A stretch of DNA of 64,000 nucleotides from Manihot esculenta (lineage: Eukaryota; Streptophyta; Magnoliopsida; Malpighiales; Euphorbiaceae), in contig NC_035162.2 of assembly GCF_001659605.2 (NCBI RefSeq), positions 12,481,248 to 12,545,247 of the forward strand, read 5' to 3'. The notes under the pieces were generated by a model. The model saw only the letters and a program-made list of their open reading frames with translations. It did no database searches and was not told where the DNA came from. The translations under genes and the position numbers were made by a program. Positions 12,181-26,985 of the stretch are shown piece after piece. How positions within the stretch are numbered: position 1 is the first letter of the stretch; every line of letters starts with the position of its first letter.

Positions 12181-15100
12181 ATTTTTAAATGATAAATAAG
12201 ATATAAACATTTAACTATTAATAATTTATAATTTTTATAATTATAATAGATTTAAGCATTATTTAATAAAGATTTAAGCATTATTAAAAAAATTATAAAA
12301 TAATAAATAAATCTATCATGTTAAATTAATATCTTTATTTTTTTTTAGCATGTTTGAAGTATTTAAAACTCATATTGAACATATTATATTGGAGAGGAAA
12401 GGAGACTTGATAATGGAAAATAAAAAATAATTTATTAATTTGCCTCAATATTCACAAATACCCTTATTGATATTTGGCAATAGAATACACAGGATGGCTA
12501 ATGATGATTTCATATACTAAAAGATTTACATGCATGTCTTTGGCTAGATATGAAATGAAAGCAAATAATCTATTTTTTTAATGTTTAAAAGTTTAAAAAA
12601 TTGTGCTACTCAAAATTTGACATGTCCCCTAAGATTGTATTTATTTATTTAAAAAATTAATACAAGGATAATAATTATATTATTTTTTAATTCTCAAATC
12701 CTACATATTATACTTAAAATATATTCTACATACGACCAATTATTTTATAAATACAATGATTAATTTTTTTTTAATTATTAAATTATCGATTATTTGATCT
12801 CTCAAAATAATCCTCTCAATTATTCATGTTTTATATAAAAAGCTACACATTGTAATTTTTTTAAAGTTTTTTTTTTTTGAATAATGAATATTTTTCTATT
12901 CAAATTTTATATGATTTATCCATGTCAGCTTGTGACTCATTAATAAAGTGTGTGTATATATTGGATTCCCAATTAATAGCGTGTATCTTACTTTGCACAT
13001 ATTTAATGAAAAAACTAATATGAATATATTAATTTTCATAAACCAATTTAATAACTACATTATATTTATTTTAAATATTTAAATTTTCATGTTATATAAT
13101 ATTCGCTTAACATAGAATATAATTTGTTATTATAAAATAAAAATTATGTGGCAATAATTTAATAAGCGGAAAACATGATCCCACTTAAAAATGAGAGATA
13201 CAAATATTTTAACATTCGATTTACTATCAAGACTCGTCCTCTTAAATAAACCGAATCTTAACACATAATTACCATTATCAAGTATACTCACAACTTGCAT
13301 GTAATCGCAGAATTATCAATTTATTAGCTGCGATATCCTTTATCAAGTTATCGATATTATTATTAGACTTTCAAACAGTATTATACTAATTTTTATTTTT
13401 TTTACGGTATAAAAAATAAACGATCACAAAAGATAAAAGTATTTTATCTCTAATACTATTAAAACTCTAAATAGTTTATTATATTCTTTTTATTTTTCAA
13501 GATACTGATTTAAATATCAGAATGACTGCCATAAGCATTCACTGCTTTATGTTTATCTCTTATAAATTTTAGTCAATCATAACACAGTTTTATTCTGATT
13601 ATGTGATTATCTAATCTTAGCAATATAATATTTATTTAAATATTTTTTAATTAATTTTTAAAAAATAATTATTATAAAAAGAAACAATTAATATCAGGTT
13701 AATTCATGTATATTTAAAAATTATTCAAGTAACGGTAGATTTCAAAATTAAATAAAAGTAATTTAATAAAATATTTGAATTAAATAAATTTATAAGTTAA
13801 ATACTTATAAACATTAAAATGATAAGTTGTTCTTCCCTTTATTTAGATGATATTCTAGTCATTTTAAAAATTATTAATAGTTTAAATTAATATACAGACT
13901 ATATAATAAATATTTTTAAAAATATATAAACTAAATAGTTAACTTGATATAAACTAATTAATATATTTTAAAATAAAAGAAAATAATTAATTAATTTTAT
14001 TAAATTGCATAAAGTAAATGATAAATTTTTTTCCTTTTTAAATTTTACAAATAAATATATTAAAAATAACTTAGTTTCACGCACTCTCGTTATAGTTATG
14101 TTGACTCTTCAACACAGCCACCTTTGACTCCAATCTCATTAAAGCCTTGAATGCGTGTGGTTCCAGATTTTGTGAAACGCACAAATTATTTTGATTTTCT
14201 TTGGCATCGATAAAAAAATACTTTATTTATTTTTAATTAAAAAAATATTTATCGTTAATTAATTTTTTTAAATATAAATAAAGACTTTTTATATATATAT
14301 ATATTTAATTGAAGGCATCTCAATTAGCTAATTTTAGGAATATTTTTGTCCTAATTAAGTCATAAAGCTTCATTTGATAAACATTGTACATGAATTATAA
14401 GCTTTACGTGTTTCTCCTCCATTAAGATTTGTCAACGTTGCTTTTTCTTTTTTTAATTTTTTTAACCAAAAGAGAAAAAAAAAGAAAAGAAGATTTGTTT
14501 ATGGTTTAGACAAGGCTGCTTTTTCTTATACTGCAAGCTGCCATCTGACTTTCATGCACTTTCCTTTTGGTTTACTTCAGTTTTTAGCTTTTCCCCCCCT
14601 TTTCCCTTCATTAGTATACTTTACAATATAAAATAATATTCTTAATTTCTTAAAAAAAAATAATATTCTTAATTTTTTTTAATAAATCTTAATTTATTTA
14701 TTGATTAGCAAACTAATTAAAAAAGAGTACGTCAATACATTATTATCTAGACGATTGCATTAAAATGACAACAATTTTTTTTTTATTTTTTTAAAAAGAA
14801 TTGAATTTTTTATTTCAAATAAAAAGAATTATTTAAAAAAATAAAATAAATTATTAAAAATTTTTTAATCTCAAACAGATAAAAAAAAAAAAAAATAATG
14901 ATGTTACTGTCAATTTCGAATGTTGTTTAAAAAAAATCCGAAAATGCCTTAAAATATAAATGTAATTTATTTTGCAGCCAAAAGAGTTGCATTGCTCTTT
15001 TTGTTGATGGATGGATTGGATTAGCTGATCTTATTGCTATTACTACTATTAATATATACATAAAATTAAATTCTGTAATTAATATAGTAATTTGTTTTTT

Positions 15101-18100
15101 TAAACAAGGAAAGGCTAAACGTAACCATATACTTCAAATTTGCTTTGCGGCCATCAAAATCAAAGAAATGGCTACTAAGAATTTGGAATCCTAACCTTTC
15201 AATATGCCTTATGCCAGTTGGATTTTCCTTTCCCTCTCTCTTTTTTTCTTTTTTAATAATAATAATAATAATAATAATAAAATTTTTGTTTGCTTTTTGT
15301 CTTTTCAGAATAAGCATAAAATAAAGAATATGGAATCTCCCCTTCACAAGATCCTAAATCATATCATATTTCTTTCATCCATACACCAAAACGCCTTTGT
15401 TTTTTATGAAAAATATTTTTTTAATAATATAATTTATTTTTAATTATTTAATTTTAATTAAAATAAAATATATTAATATATTTATACATAAAGGGTTAAT
15501 AAAATTAAAAAAATATTTTTTTTAAAATAATTTAAATTTTTTTAATTCAATACATAATAAATTTTAATTAATTTATCCGATGATAATTTTAGTGTCAACC
15601 AATTCAATTTTAGTTTTGGAAGATTTTCGCCCCTTTTTAACTGATCAAGTCTATATTAATGCGTTAACCAATTTGGAAAAAAATATAAATTAATATTAAT
15701 TTTAATATTAAAATAATTAAAAATACTTCTACATAATAAATCGAGATAAAATTATTTACAAATATGAGTCATAATGTCATTTTGTTAAAATAAATTTCAT
15801 ATTTACTTAAATAAATATATATAAAAATTAGTAAAAAATAAATATATAAAAATAATAACAGGCGTAGGAAGTAGTCAAGGAGACTATCCTTGTTGGACGT
15901 TTTAAAATGGAACACGTTTCGATAAATCACTTTCGGATGGGTACGTGTCACGGATAATCCAGATAAACAGGAAGACAGACAACACTGCTTGTTAAGGTGT
16001 GCCAGAAACCAGAGGATCACGGAAACACACCCAATAAACCAATAGTTTGACCAAACTTGGTCAAAATTTTTTGCTGCGCAACACGCGGCTGTCGTTCGTT
16101 AGTCGTTATCGTATCTGAAACCGTCCTCGTGAACAGTTACAGAAGCAGTCGTCAATTCTGCTCCTCTATAGTTTAGGTGCTCTTGGGTCGTACCTTTGCC
16201 ATCACCGCCGTTCAAATACCTATTCATTTATCATCTGCCGTCAATCTTTTGTCAGCATTAACTTGCTGACGTGGCTTGTCGACCCAGCCTAGGCTGCTTT
16301 GAGATGTCAGATGCCTATCTTATAACTTTTGTCAAATAATTACGTCTACTGTGTAAATTTAAATCATTTTAAATATTTAGAATATTATTGACTACACTAC
16401 AATTTAGTCATTATAGTTTAATGGAACATATATACTAGTACTTATATTTTTTTAAAAAAATAATTACTTAATATTATAATTTTAAAAAAATAATAAATTA
16501 GCTCTTACTATAAAAAATATAGTTAAATCACTCTTAATTTTAGAAGCTAATTTATTATATGTATTTAAATTATATGAATTAAATTATTTAAATATATGAA
16601 TTTCTTTTCAATTACTCGTATTTCCATCCATTTAGCTTTTAATGAATTTAAAAATATAAAAAATTCATCCATTAATAATGCCAACATATACTATAAAAAG
16701 AAAATAGTCTAGCAACAGAATAATCCCTTATTTTATGTTAATAACAGTTTTGTGAACTTTTTTTCAATTGAACTGTAAAAGAAGAAGAAAAAGTTTCCAA
16801 CAAAGTTTCAATATATGTATATATGTGTAGTCTAATAATTTAGAAAATGCATTAACTGAATCAGTGGTTGAATATAAAAACTTCATCATTGCTACTATAA
16901 ACCTCTAATCTAAACATTCCATCACATTACAAGCTACACAAGTATGCTAGTGCCATAGTCATATTAGTGAGGACACAATTCTCAACTACATGCACTTGTA
17001 GGCTTAATGTGATGTTAAGGGCATTGAAATAAATTTGAAAGATCTCAACTTTTATTTCTTTAATCCCCTATTCCCTTATAAATTTAAGATATATCTATAT
17101 TTTACTCCTCAGGCTTAACCAAATGGAATTATTCAATATTGAATTCCAACTATGAGACATAATTTTTCATTAGTTGGTGTCAACTAAGTGTAGTTTGAAT
17201 CCACCAACATCAACTTAATCTTCGCATAATTCGTACTTGTGAGCACGCAAATCCAAGGATATGAAGACAGAGAAGCCTTCGTTTGTCCTTTTTATTTTTT
17301 GTGGGTTTTTTGAGACTGGTTTGCCGACTATGACATCTATATCGCATTAAAAAAAATCCAAAGGATTATGAATAAATTTGATCTTTATTTCCCTCAATGT
17401 ATGCTCTCAATGGACTACAGTTAGCAAATCAGGGGGCCGCGTAAAATTTGAATAAAAAAGGTTAAAAAGGCAGAATAATCTTCAACTAAACTGTAGTTTT
17501 ATAAACTGGGCACCTTACCTTGTAGAATTTGCTTGGTTGCTATTCGATCAAAGCACAGCTAATGGCATATTTGTTTTGTGTTTCGTCTTAAACCCATCAC
17601 GTTGATCCTCTTTCTCACACCAAAGATACCCACATCGGTCCCCCATTCGGGCTGGCCATGTGATTATCCAAAGGATGTCTTTGACTCATCTTATTATTAT
17701 TCCTTTCTTATTCTTCAATTTATTACGTTTGTGCTCTTCACCTACATTATCTCAACGTGAATTCCTCAACCTTTTTCCTTTCCATCATCATCATCATCTT
17801 ATCCTTTTCCCATTTCTTTATGTTGAGACTCTGTTCCTATTATTACCTCAATTGGTTGAATGTATGTTACATCATTTACGTAGTTACTATTAATACATTG
17901 AATATTCCTTTAAAAGATGTTCTATATATTCCTTTAAAAAAATGTCCTATAAACTAAATTCATAACTTATTAAACATCTAAATTTATAAAAATTATAATA
18001 AATAAACACAAAATACCATATTATAAATAATTTATTGAAAGAAAAAATAAAATTAATCATGTATATTGTTAACTTCACTCTAAAGTTTGTTGACTTTGCT

Positions 18101-20553
18101 TTAATATTTTTATAAATTAATAAAATTAGTTGAGAATAACATTATCATTTTATGAAAATATAATGCATTAATAAAATCTATAATACAATTAATAGTAAAT
18201 GGAAGTATTTTTGGCAAGTTATGAATGAAATGATTAATTTGTTTTTAACTGTTATGATTTTTGTAAATATAAATATTACAATTTTAATAAATTAATTTCA
18301 AATAATATAAGTGTAAATATATACTTTTCTAAAAAATAAATTATTACCGAATCCTTAATTTTATGATAAAAATGAAACTCTTTAATTTTTTTATCACTTA
18401 ATTAATTTATTTTAATCTTAATTAGAAAAATTAAATAGTATGAATAGTTAAATTTCAGAGACTAAATAATATAAATCGTTAAAATATAATGACTACATAA
18501 TATCACAATTCATTATTGAAATGAAGTTAACTAATATAGTTTTTATAGCAAAACTACCAAAAAAAAAATTGATTTTGTAAAATGTAAAATAGTTTAATTG
18601 CTTTATTTAAGAATCATGATAAAATACTAACAAATAAAATATTTTAATTTTTAATTGATTGGAAATATAGATTAACTTACACTGTGAAAGGTAAAAACTT
18701 TTTCCAAATAATATATGGTATAACTAGTCTTTAATTAGTTCTTCCTCGTGGGAATAAGATAGACATTTTTTAAAAAAAAAGACCTCTTCATGATAAAGCT
18801 GCAGTGTAGTTATTGGCTTAATTGAATTTCGATTGGGCTCATAAAAATTAAAACTTCCAAATAATGCTACAGTAGATCCATTCCATCCACATAACTCTCT
18901 CTAAATCATGCGTATAAATATCAGTTGAACTTCAAATTTGTAAATCCAAAGGAACAAAAAACTCTAATATCAAAACCATTGCTTGCTTAATCAAGTGGGA
19001 CACGGTAAAAGGTTAAAAGGACAGATCTTTGTTGAATCTAGGCGAAGATTTACTTGTCTCACCATCATAGCTACAGACAATAATCAGACATTTTTTGTAC
19101 AGCACCCCGAAACTATAAAGAATATCACATTTGTATTATAATAACAACAACAGCATGATATCCCTAACGTCTCTGCAAATAGACACAGCACATGCAAGAC
19201 AAACCTATAATGGACAAAAGCTGCAAGTTGACGCGTTTGGCATACTGGGAGGGACCCTAAACTAGGAAAAGGAACCTAAAAAAGTTTTAATAGAATGACA
19301 AATAAATTGAATGTATGAAACTTCTCACCCTCGAGTTGCTTTGGAGCCTTTTGAGGAAGAATGACTTTAGATGTATTATACTTGCAAGGGAAATTCTTAA
19401 TTATACTTCCGAGGGAAATTCTTAGGGACATCCAATTCACCGTAAATTTAAAATGTATTCAATTAGATTCCATCTTTTTTTTAGATCCACCATAGACCTA
19501 TAGACCTAAGACGCATTGAAGTAAATTCCGTCTTTTTTTAGAACCCATTTGTTTGTATCTTGATCTGTGATGATTAGATCTAGATAAGTATCTCCCATAC
19601 TTTCAAATTATTACGAAGACAATATTTGCAAGTTGGACTCGAATGGGTGAGAAAATCCAATAATATAATTATCAAAGTTAAAACCTACGTAGAAAGTAGT
19701 CCTTAAGAGGATTAGGGTGTGGGTCTTTTTCTTTTCCTTTCAAACGCATAACATAGTCACGGAAAACAATTATGCACAGAGAGAGGAAAGCGAAAGAAAA
19801 AGGAACAACAGCCCCCACAAATCATACAAGATAGAACATACCAGTGATTTGGACTGCTCCGTAGTCAAGATAACAAGATATCCACTGTGATAATTGGCCT
19901 TGGGAAAAGAATCTCCACCCTGCACGTTTCAGCCAATCAACAGTAGTAAAGGTAATGTAACAATGACAAAACCTTAAACTATGTTCTTTTGAGACCTGGG
20001 TCATGATAGGTTCAATGGAGCCAGCTACCAATTAAAGTAAGCATATCTTTCAACAATGGCCCTTGAGGCTTCAACCAACCATAATGATGTAGACTTTGAA
20101 CCATAATCGATAATACAGCTGCTTATTTTGTATCCTTCCATACATGTCAAAGAAGATACCAAATTTCCAACAAATGATTGATTAATTGATAGATCTTGAC
20201 TCAACTAACACAAAGTAATTCATGTGACACCCCCCACCCCATAAAAAAAATGGATTTCAGTTTGCAACGCTACAAAATTGTTGCACGATGGCCATAGTTT
20301 ACACAATCTGACCTTATTAACTAAAGTAAGATTATATGATTATAAATAGGGGATCACAAAAGAATATAGATACAAGTGTTACCATCTCATTTTTTAAAAA
20401 TGAACCTGAATATAAAAGATAAATAATTTGATTAAACTAAATAAGTGGCAGAACTAAACACATAAGTTAAATTCATAAAGCATCCTCTGTTGCAAATAAG
20501 TTCCAAATGACAGTTCATGTCGCTGCCAGATGATGGTGTTGAAGAAATCTTCC
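12181..20553. other. Long AT-rich intergenic spacer
   Basis: More than 8 kb without a supportable gene on either strand. It consists of AT-rich DNA with poly-A/T tracts, an (AAT)n run at about 15256-15281 and scattered short direct repeats. A moderately GC-rich island at about 15860-16310 contains no coding potential I can support. The ORFs in this stretch are short, low-complexity and lack homology that I recognise. The right end includes the 3' flank of the HCS gene. Confidence 0.6.
15256..15281. repeat. (AAT)n microsatellite
   Basis: An uninterrupted run of AAT units within AT-rich spacer. No nearby gene is evident. Confidence 0.9.
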
Positions 20554-23500
20554 TCATTCAAGTTTCCTTCTGACAAGTCCTTTGAAGAAGTCAAAACTGC
20601 AGCCATATGAGAAACAAGACTGATTATTTCCAATAAGGCAACAATCGGGATTGGGCTATGTTGAAACAGAACTTCAAATGTAAAACCATATGAAAATAAT
20701 TGCTAATTGATACAAGCATTCTATAAAGACAATGTAGAAGCAACTAAGCATGTTTTTTTCTAGTTGTTTAGCTGATGACGAGAAAAATTATGAAAGCTTA
20801 AGGAAGCTGCCACAAAGACCTTCCTAAGCTTCATATACTATCATTGTTCCACAGGTGGAGGTTGAGTGTATATATATATATATATATTATGCACATACGC
20901 TGGCGATAAATATCAGATATTGCAAAATAAAAACTTGATAGCCTTACTTTTAGAGCAAACTTTGAGATATGAACTGTGTGCAAGTGCAAGTACGCATTAA
21001 AAATATGCAGTTTAGAATGATACCAAATGGTGAAAAACCCTTCCTCCTAAAGAAGAAAGATCTTTTGGGCGGAGGAGAAGGGAAGAACTGTAAATGCAAA
21101 TCCAGAAAGCTTATTTGCAGGGCTTAAGAAAGGGACTAATAAAAACAATTCACATGTACAGACTCCAAGCATAAATCCTGTAATGTTGCTGACAGAGACC
21201 ATAACATTATAACTTTTAACAAACTTAGGTGAGTCCTTCAGCCAATATTATTGATCCCAATCATTCATGGAAAGATGAGGACAAATAAAAGAGTTCAAGT
21301 GCTCATCAACGAAGAGAAAGCACATAATAAAAATTCAAAGATGATATGGAACATCCAAGAGTTTCCTAGAGACCTTTTATGGTACTCTTTTGATAAAAAT
21401 ACAAAGATGACAAGGTTTATGGACAGAAATGATAGCCTGGTTGTTTCTCTTACATTATCAATGGGTGACAGACATTGATGTGTGTGTTCAACAGAGCACA
21501 ATGATCAAAAAAGGATCCATATATAGATAATCCCAACTAGTATGGTATTAAGGCTTAATTGTTCTTATTGTTGTACTATATATGGATCATCAACAACTAT
21601 TTGTAATTTTGCCTAAATTTCTTCTACATAATTTTCAGTGCCTTTAAAAAGCTACACTGATGAATCAATGATGGCAGGAACTGTGGAAGATAATTACAAT
21701 TCCAAGGATAAAAGAATTATACAAAGCAAAACAAATACCAGATGCTACAACCTTAGATAGGCCACTGATAGAGGTCCCTTTTTGAAGACAATCAAAATCA
21801 ATACAATGCATGAGAGCAACCACTTTTGTGGTGCTACTTGCTGGGCTTTGAGAAGAACCTCATGGTATTTTGGTAAAAAAGAAAAAGATATGTTTCAGAC
21901 CAAAATTATTTTTTTTCCAAATCCAATGGCTGATCTTACTAAGCAACTAAATAGATACAAAAGCCCCTAATATAGTAGGGGAAGTAATGAAATCTAGCCG
22001 CAGCCCCATAGCGCATCTTGTATGATGTACTTTAAGAATTGGTATTCACCATTTGAACTTCTTTCCCTTCCTATGCACAATAGAATATATGTATATTAGT
22101 TGTTCTCAAATAAATTTTTTGAAACTGTCTCTTGGATGTTTTAAGTCTAAGAAAGAAAAGGGGTACACCTACTTTTGTTTGACAGAAATTAACTTTAGAT
22201 AATGAAAGCCTTTGCCACTATCTCAGTGGTCCTAGTTGTTCCTGCACCCAAAGATTGAGGAATCCATATAGAAACTTTTTCCCCCAAGGAAAACAAAAGG
22301 AATTGGCATGTTATAAAACCAGAACTTATTTGTTCATCACATCTGCCTCCCAAAATTTATTGTGTGGCTTCTCGATGATATGTAAAAGACATCCGACCAT
22401 GACCTATTGCCAGATTTTTTATTTGGCTAGCTCAGGAATGCAAGAATCAGAGTCCATCATATGCAACTAGAAACTATACATCAAATGCAATCTTCAATGA
22501 GAAAATAAACTCTACCTATTGCCATCAGGATGAAGCTCACACATCTGATTGTCATCGCCAACAGCTAATAAATACCCTGAGGATGTCAAGCCCTGCAAAC
22601 AAAAGAGTGAATGAAATACAAAATAATGCACTACTTCAAGTCTCAGCACCAGTACCCCTTGTGAAATGTCATGGCACCTGAACCATTTATTTTGATTATT
22701 CACATTGGATTAGGGATTTCCATGCATAAAAAGATGGTCAAAATTTCATATAGTGTTCCCAAGAAAAGAGCAAAAGGAAAGGTTATAGCAACATAATAGG
22801 AATCCTAAAATGAACACAAATTATCTAGAGTTTTATTACTACAAGTTATTCCGCATATTATTCTTTCTAAAAATAGAAACAAACACCAGGTGGCTAGAGA
22901 TGGTCAGGCAAGAAGCTAATTGCAGAGCTAACATTTAGTTCTCTTAAGCTTTAAAAACCTAAAAAAGGGCTAATGAGGAACTAAAACATATTTACGTAAG
23001 AGTAGTTGACATTGCTAAAAATTTATTGTATTTCTCACAATTTTTTTCAAATTTTTACTTTCTCTAAAGAGTGGTTTACTATTTAAAAGTAATTTATCTT
23101 AAAGAACGGTTTAAAACAAAGTATCAAAAAATAAAGCATGATAATCCCTAGTTTTTAACAAAATATTTTGCCTTCATCTACATTAGGACAAAGTCGATAG
23201 ACAATTTAATGTTCATGTGCATGCATATTCAGCCTTAAACAGTTAAAGCTTAGTTGAGTTGTCTATGTCATGCATCTCAAATTTTCACAGTAGCAACAGA
23301 TCTAGAAAATCTTTCAATTGGCTATACCTGAATAGTGACCACATTCTCCACTACTTGATCTCCATTTTTTTCTTGTATGATGACTCTCTGCTCACTACAT
23401 GTATCAAATAAATAAATAAATAAAAAATTATGCTAGCAAAATATGATAAATATATTGGACATGGTAAACCTTCATTTTGAGTCTTGACAATAACATTCAA

Positions 23501-26500
23501 GAGCTCAGTTGGGTTAAGTGAAGAAAATGATTATAATAGCTTCAAGACAGGAAATATGGATGATCTGCTGACAGAAAAACTGGCATATTTGGTGACATCC
23601 TAGCTAAAGCAGATTGAAGAGAAAAAGTGACTATTCTGGTTTGCCTACAATCTGTTCAACTTAAAAGGTGTTAGTCCTCAACATATGGCCTAGAAAGTGA
23701 TAAGTCATTTTGCCTAATTATGGCTTTCCCAAAGCAAAGAAGTGAAGCAGTTACAAGGATAAAGGCAGATAAACAGCAATCTGAACTTGAACATAATGCA
23801 GGAAAAATGAATTAGCAATTACTGAACATGTGAAAAGATTGTAGATAACTGTATACAAAGTGTACAAATGAAACCTATTCCCATACAGCTTGTAAGTTCC
23901 ATGGTTGTACAAAGCGGAATTTGTAGGTTCAGTTAAGTTGTTTGGAGCTTAGTACAGCAACTTGCTGGGTGAAGAGTTATAAAACCCAAATGTTAAGGTT
24001 TATGGGCTTTCATCTACATTTAATTGCTGCAGAATTGTCAGACACAATGGTCATTAACAAATCACCCTTCCTTCAAGATTTATCTGGTCAGTGACAAGTA
24101 TGGACATGACATTTGAAGGAGAAATGATGCTTCTGAAAAACTCTCTAGGGCTCTGATGGACAAGAATGTGCACCAATAATAGAAGTGGTACATGTAAGTG
24201 ATGAAGGGATAAAAAGTTGCATTTCTCACCTGTGTAGCCATGTTCTATAGTACAGTTCCTCAAGAGTTTGGAATCCTGAATCATATATAAAAAAAACTTG
24301 GCATGGTCATTCATCGTACATAGAGTTTGCAGTTAGCAAACAGAATTATGCTATTCAAAATTTGCTTTTCTTAAAATCTTTTTCTGGCGCTGGAGAGGAA
24401 ATAACTTGTGCTAGTTATTTTCAACAAATTTTTGATATCCCAATCAGGGGGCATGCCTGATGCCAGTAGTTTGCTGCAACATTTTTGACGGGTTGAGCCA
24501 TAATTTGTATACAATTGACATGGGTTCCAATTTCAGATTTTGTTTGAAGGAATATCAATATTTTTATAAACAAGGGAAGAATTGTAATTTCTTTGAGGGC
24601 AGAAAAGGGTTATCATGAAAAGTAAGCATTTAGCTTCTGCAGATAGGTTCACCGCCTTCAATAGTTTGATTAAAAAAAAAAAGAGAGATAAATACAGACT
24701 AGCTTTTGCTTAAAATCTGACATTAAATTTAAAAGGAACTTATTTCTCTTCCTTTCATGAAGTTTAGAAGATGACAGGAAAATAGTAATATACTGTTTCC
24801 TCAAAAGACTATATAATAACAAATTTAGGCACAACTTACTGTTCTAAACAAATTATTTGATTTCCACAAGTAAATAATTGATTAGACTGAAATCGAAGAG
24901 GGCATCAGACTGCACAGCCAAGTGATGTTTCCACAGAATAACTGATAATTGAAAAGAGTACAGTAGGATTTGGCAACAATTGGAAACATACATTCACCTT
25001 GATTTATGAAAAGATCATAGAGATTTTCAAATTTGTTAAAAAAAGCTGCTATAATATCTTCTCGGCTAAATTGGAAATCAGCAGTAGATAATTCTCTTAG
25101 TATCGCATTCAAGCATGTTGTTGGTTTCTCATTGTTGATATTCAAACCTATACCTGCAAAAGGAAGGATGATAAATTATTTTGATCATGCACAAGAATTA
25201 CAACTGGCCTCTAGCACATAGGATAAATTATGGACTGCTTACAGCCAGCTATATAGAAGCAAGGGCACTCAGAAAAACAGAAAAAGATAATGTATTTACC
25301 AGCACTAACATTGAACTTCTTTGATTTATAAGTTGAAGTGCATAGGATGCCACCAACTTTAAGGCCGTTTAAGTAAAGATCATTTGGCCATTTTATCTTA
25401 ATGTCGAGAAATGGTAAGCCCTGAAATGGGTGATATTGCCAAAATGAGCATAATGGTGTCTTAAAAATTCATATATTGGGTGAAACAATTACAACACGAT
25501 TATCATGAAAATCAATGGTCCAAGTTTCCCAAAGCAAAAAAAATTGAAGATGCACATTTTTTCGTTGTCACAAAGATAATCAGAAATAAATTCTATATTG
25601 TGCCTTTGGCTTAGTCCTAACTGATATCTTAAAAGAGGCTAAACTACCAACGACCACAAAAAAGTTCCATTGACTTTTAGTACCTTATTATGGGTGATAC
25701 TATCCTATAACATAATCTCCTTCTGACTCTTTGCCCTTCATTCAAGTTTCAACAGTGGCCTGAGAGGGGGGAGGGGGACAGGAGAGGGGGAGCCTTGGCC
25801 TCCCTAAAATTGCTTTGTATGTATGCATATGTGTGTTTGTGTCTTCAGGAAAGATTTTATTTTATTAAAGCCACAAATAACTTCACGAATCCTATTATTT
25901 AAGTCATAATTTTCGCTACTTATACAAGCATCACTAAAGAGACGCTATAGATCAGCGTAAAAGATTGCAACTCGGATCAATTTAGAAAACAAATTTTAGA
26001 ATTCAATATTGGAAGCTACTTACTTTTGTGTGACAAACATCCTTTATTGCTTCTGTAACGGCAAGAGACACCACGTATTGCAACAAAGGCACAACTCGCC
26101 CATCCTCCATTTGCACAGTAAAAGAAAACATCAAGCAGCCCAAAGGAGATTCCCACACATTCTTTGATCGACCTAAGCAATCAATGGACAAAACTTACTA
26201 ACTAAAGAAGCGTGTAGGACCCGTCAATTCACAAACAAAAGAATGATAACTGCAAACCTCGTCCCTTATATTGAACATCAGCGACACAAGCAGCGCCGAT
26301 TGGAAGCTCACAGAAATTGCTGTAAAAAAATAAAAAACATAACCAAATAATCATTTATGCAAACAAACGAGTAAAGGAAAGATATGAATTTGGTGATGCT
26401 TACAGCGAAACGACATCGTGAGTCGAAGTCAATCGAGGAGACCAAATGAGGAACCTACCGAAAATTCTGGTGGAAAGACAATTGAAGAACAGCTCTACAT

Positions 26501-26792
26501 TGAAAGGCTCTTTGTCCAGCTTAGCAATCTCCGATTCCAAGAGTATAGAAACTGGAGTATCGTCAGGGAGTTTGACAGCACTATTCTTCTTCAAAGATAG
26601 AGCAATTTCCTTCTCTGCTGATGATTTTCCACATAATACCAACGTACAGGCCGAGCTGGTGCCGTCGCCGCTATCCATGCAGGTTACTGATCGGCAGTGA
26701 GTGTAGTGCGTTTTAGTTCTTACAGATATAAGCTTGTCCAGAGAGCGAAACGACAGAGACGTAAACCGAAGGAGGCAACTCAAGAGTGGCAT
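20554..26792 (-). CDS. HCS1: Holocarboxylase synthetase (biotin--protein ligase)
   Basis: Attaches biotin to carboxylases such as acetyl-CoA carboxylase and methylcrotonyl-CoA carboxylase via biotinyl-AMP. Nine exons splice in frame to 369 aa: 26792-26404, 26319-26258, 26172-26024, 25420-25300, 25153-24998, 24275-24230, 23394-23328, 22592-22516 and 20596-20554 (stop 20554-20556). The length is close to Arabidopsis HCS1 (367 aa, from memory). The biotinyl-AMP loop is present as KGRGRSKNVWES (about 148-159), and the active-site KWPND is at 210-214, followed by GLKVGGIL. The C-terminal cap domain ends in DFFKGLVRRKLE. Residues 1-38 are basic and Ser/Thr-rich, like an organelle transit peptide; Met39 (CMDSGDG) would give a cytosolic form. 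An 8-codon upstream ORF precedes the first AUG. The last exon is isolated by a 1.9-kb intron. Confidence 0.95.
20789..20835. other. Inverted repeat (hairpin) in last HCS intron
   Basis: TATGAAAGCTTAAGGAAG (20789-20806) is followed by CTTCCTAAGCTTCATA (20820-20835), its near-perfect reverse complement, with a loop of about 13 nt. The stem is about 16 bp with one or two bulges. It lies in the large intron before the final HCS exon. No function is assigned; it could be a MITE remnant or chance. Confidence 0.6.
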
Positions 26793-26805
26793 GAGCCGAG
26801 AAGAA

Positions 26806-26832
26806 CTATTTTGAGAGGGAGGTTTTTCTCAT
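26806..26832 (-). promoter_or_regulatory. Upstream ORF in HCS1 leader
   Basis: On the minus strand an ATG at 26832 opens an 8-codon ORF (MRKTSLSK) that stops at 26806-26808, 13 nt before the HCS AUG at 26792. It is out of frame with the main ORF and does not overlap it. In Arabidopsis HCS1 a short uORF is reported to influence which of two in-frame AUGs is used and hence organelle versus cytosolic targeting. The arrangement here (uORF, first AUG with transit-like leader, Met39) has the same plan. The sequence shows the ORF; the regulatory role is inferred from the family. Confidence 0.6.
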
Positions 26833-26985
26833 TACTGGGCGGAGGAACCAATGCTACTAATTGGCACAGTGGTGCTTAAAAATATTTTCTCACAGGCGGT
26901 CCTGAAGCCGTTGATTTTAAGTATGGACCCATCGCATGCATCGTTCGGTTGATAGTGATTAACTTGCAAGAATTATTGGATGTGA
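26833..26985. promoter_or_regulatory. HCS1 upstream region
   Basis: Short region upstream of the HCS leader, between it and a GC-rich orphan ORF on the other strand. It may act as a bidirectional promoter, but no TATA box or start site can be fixed from the sequence. Confidence 0.3.
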
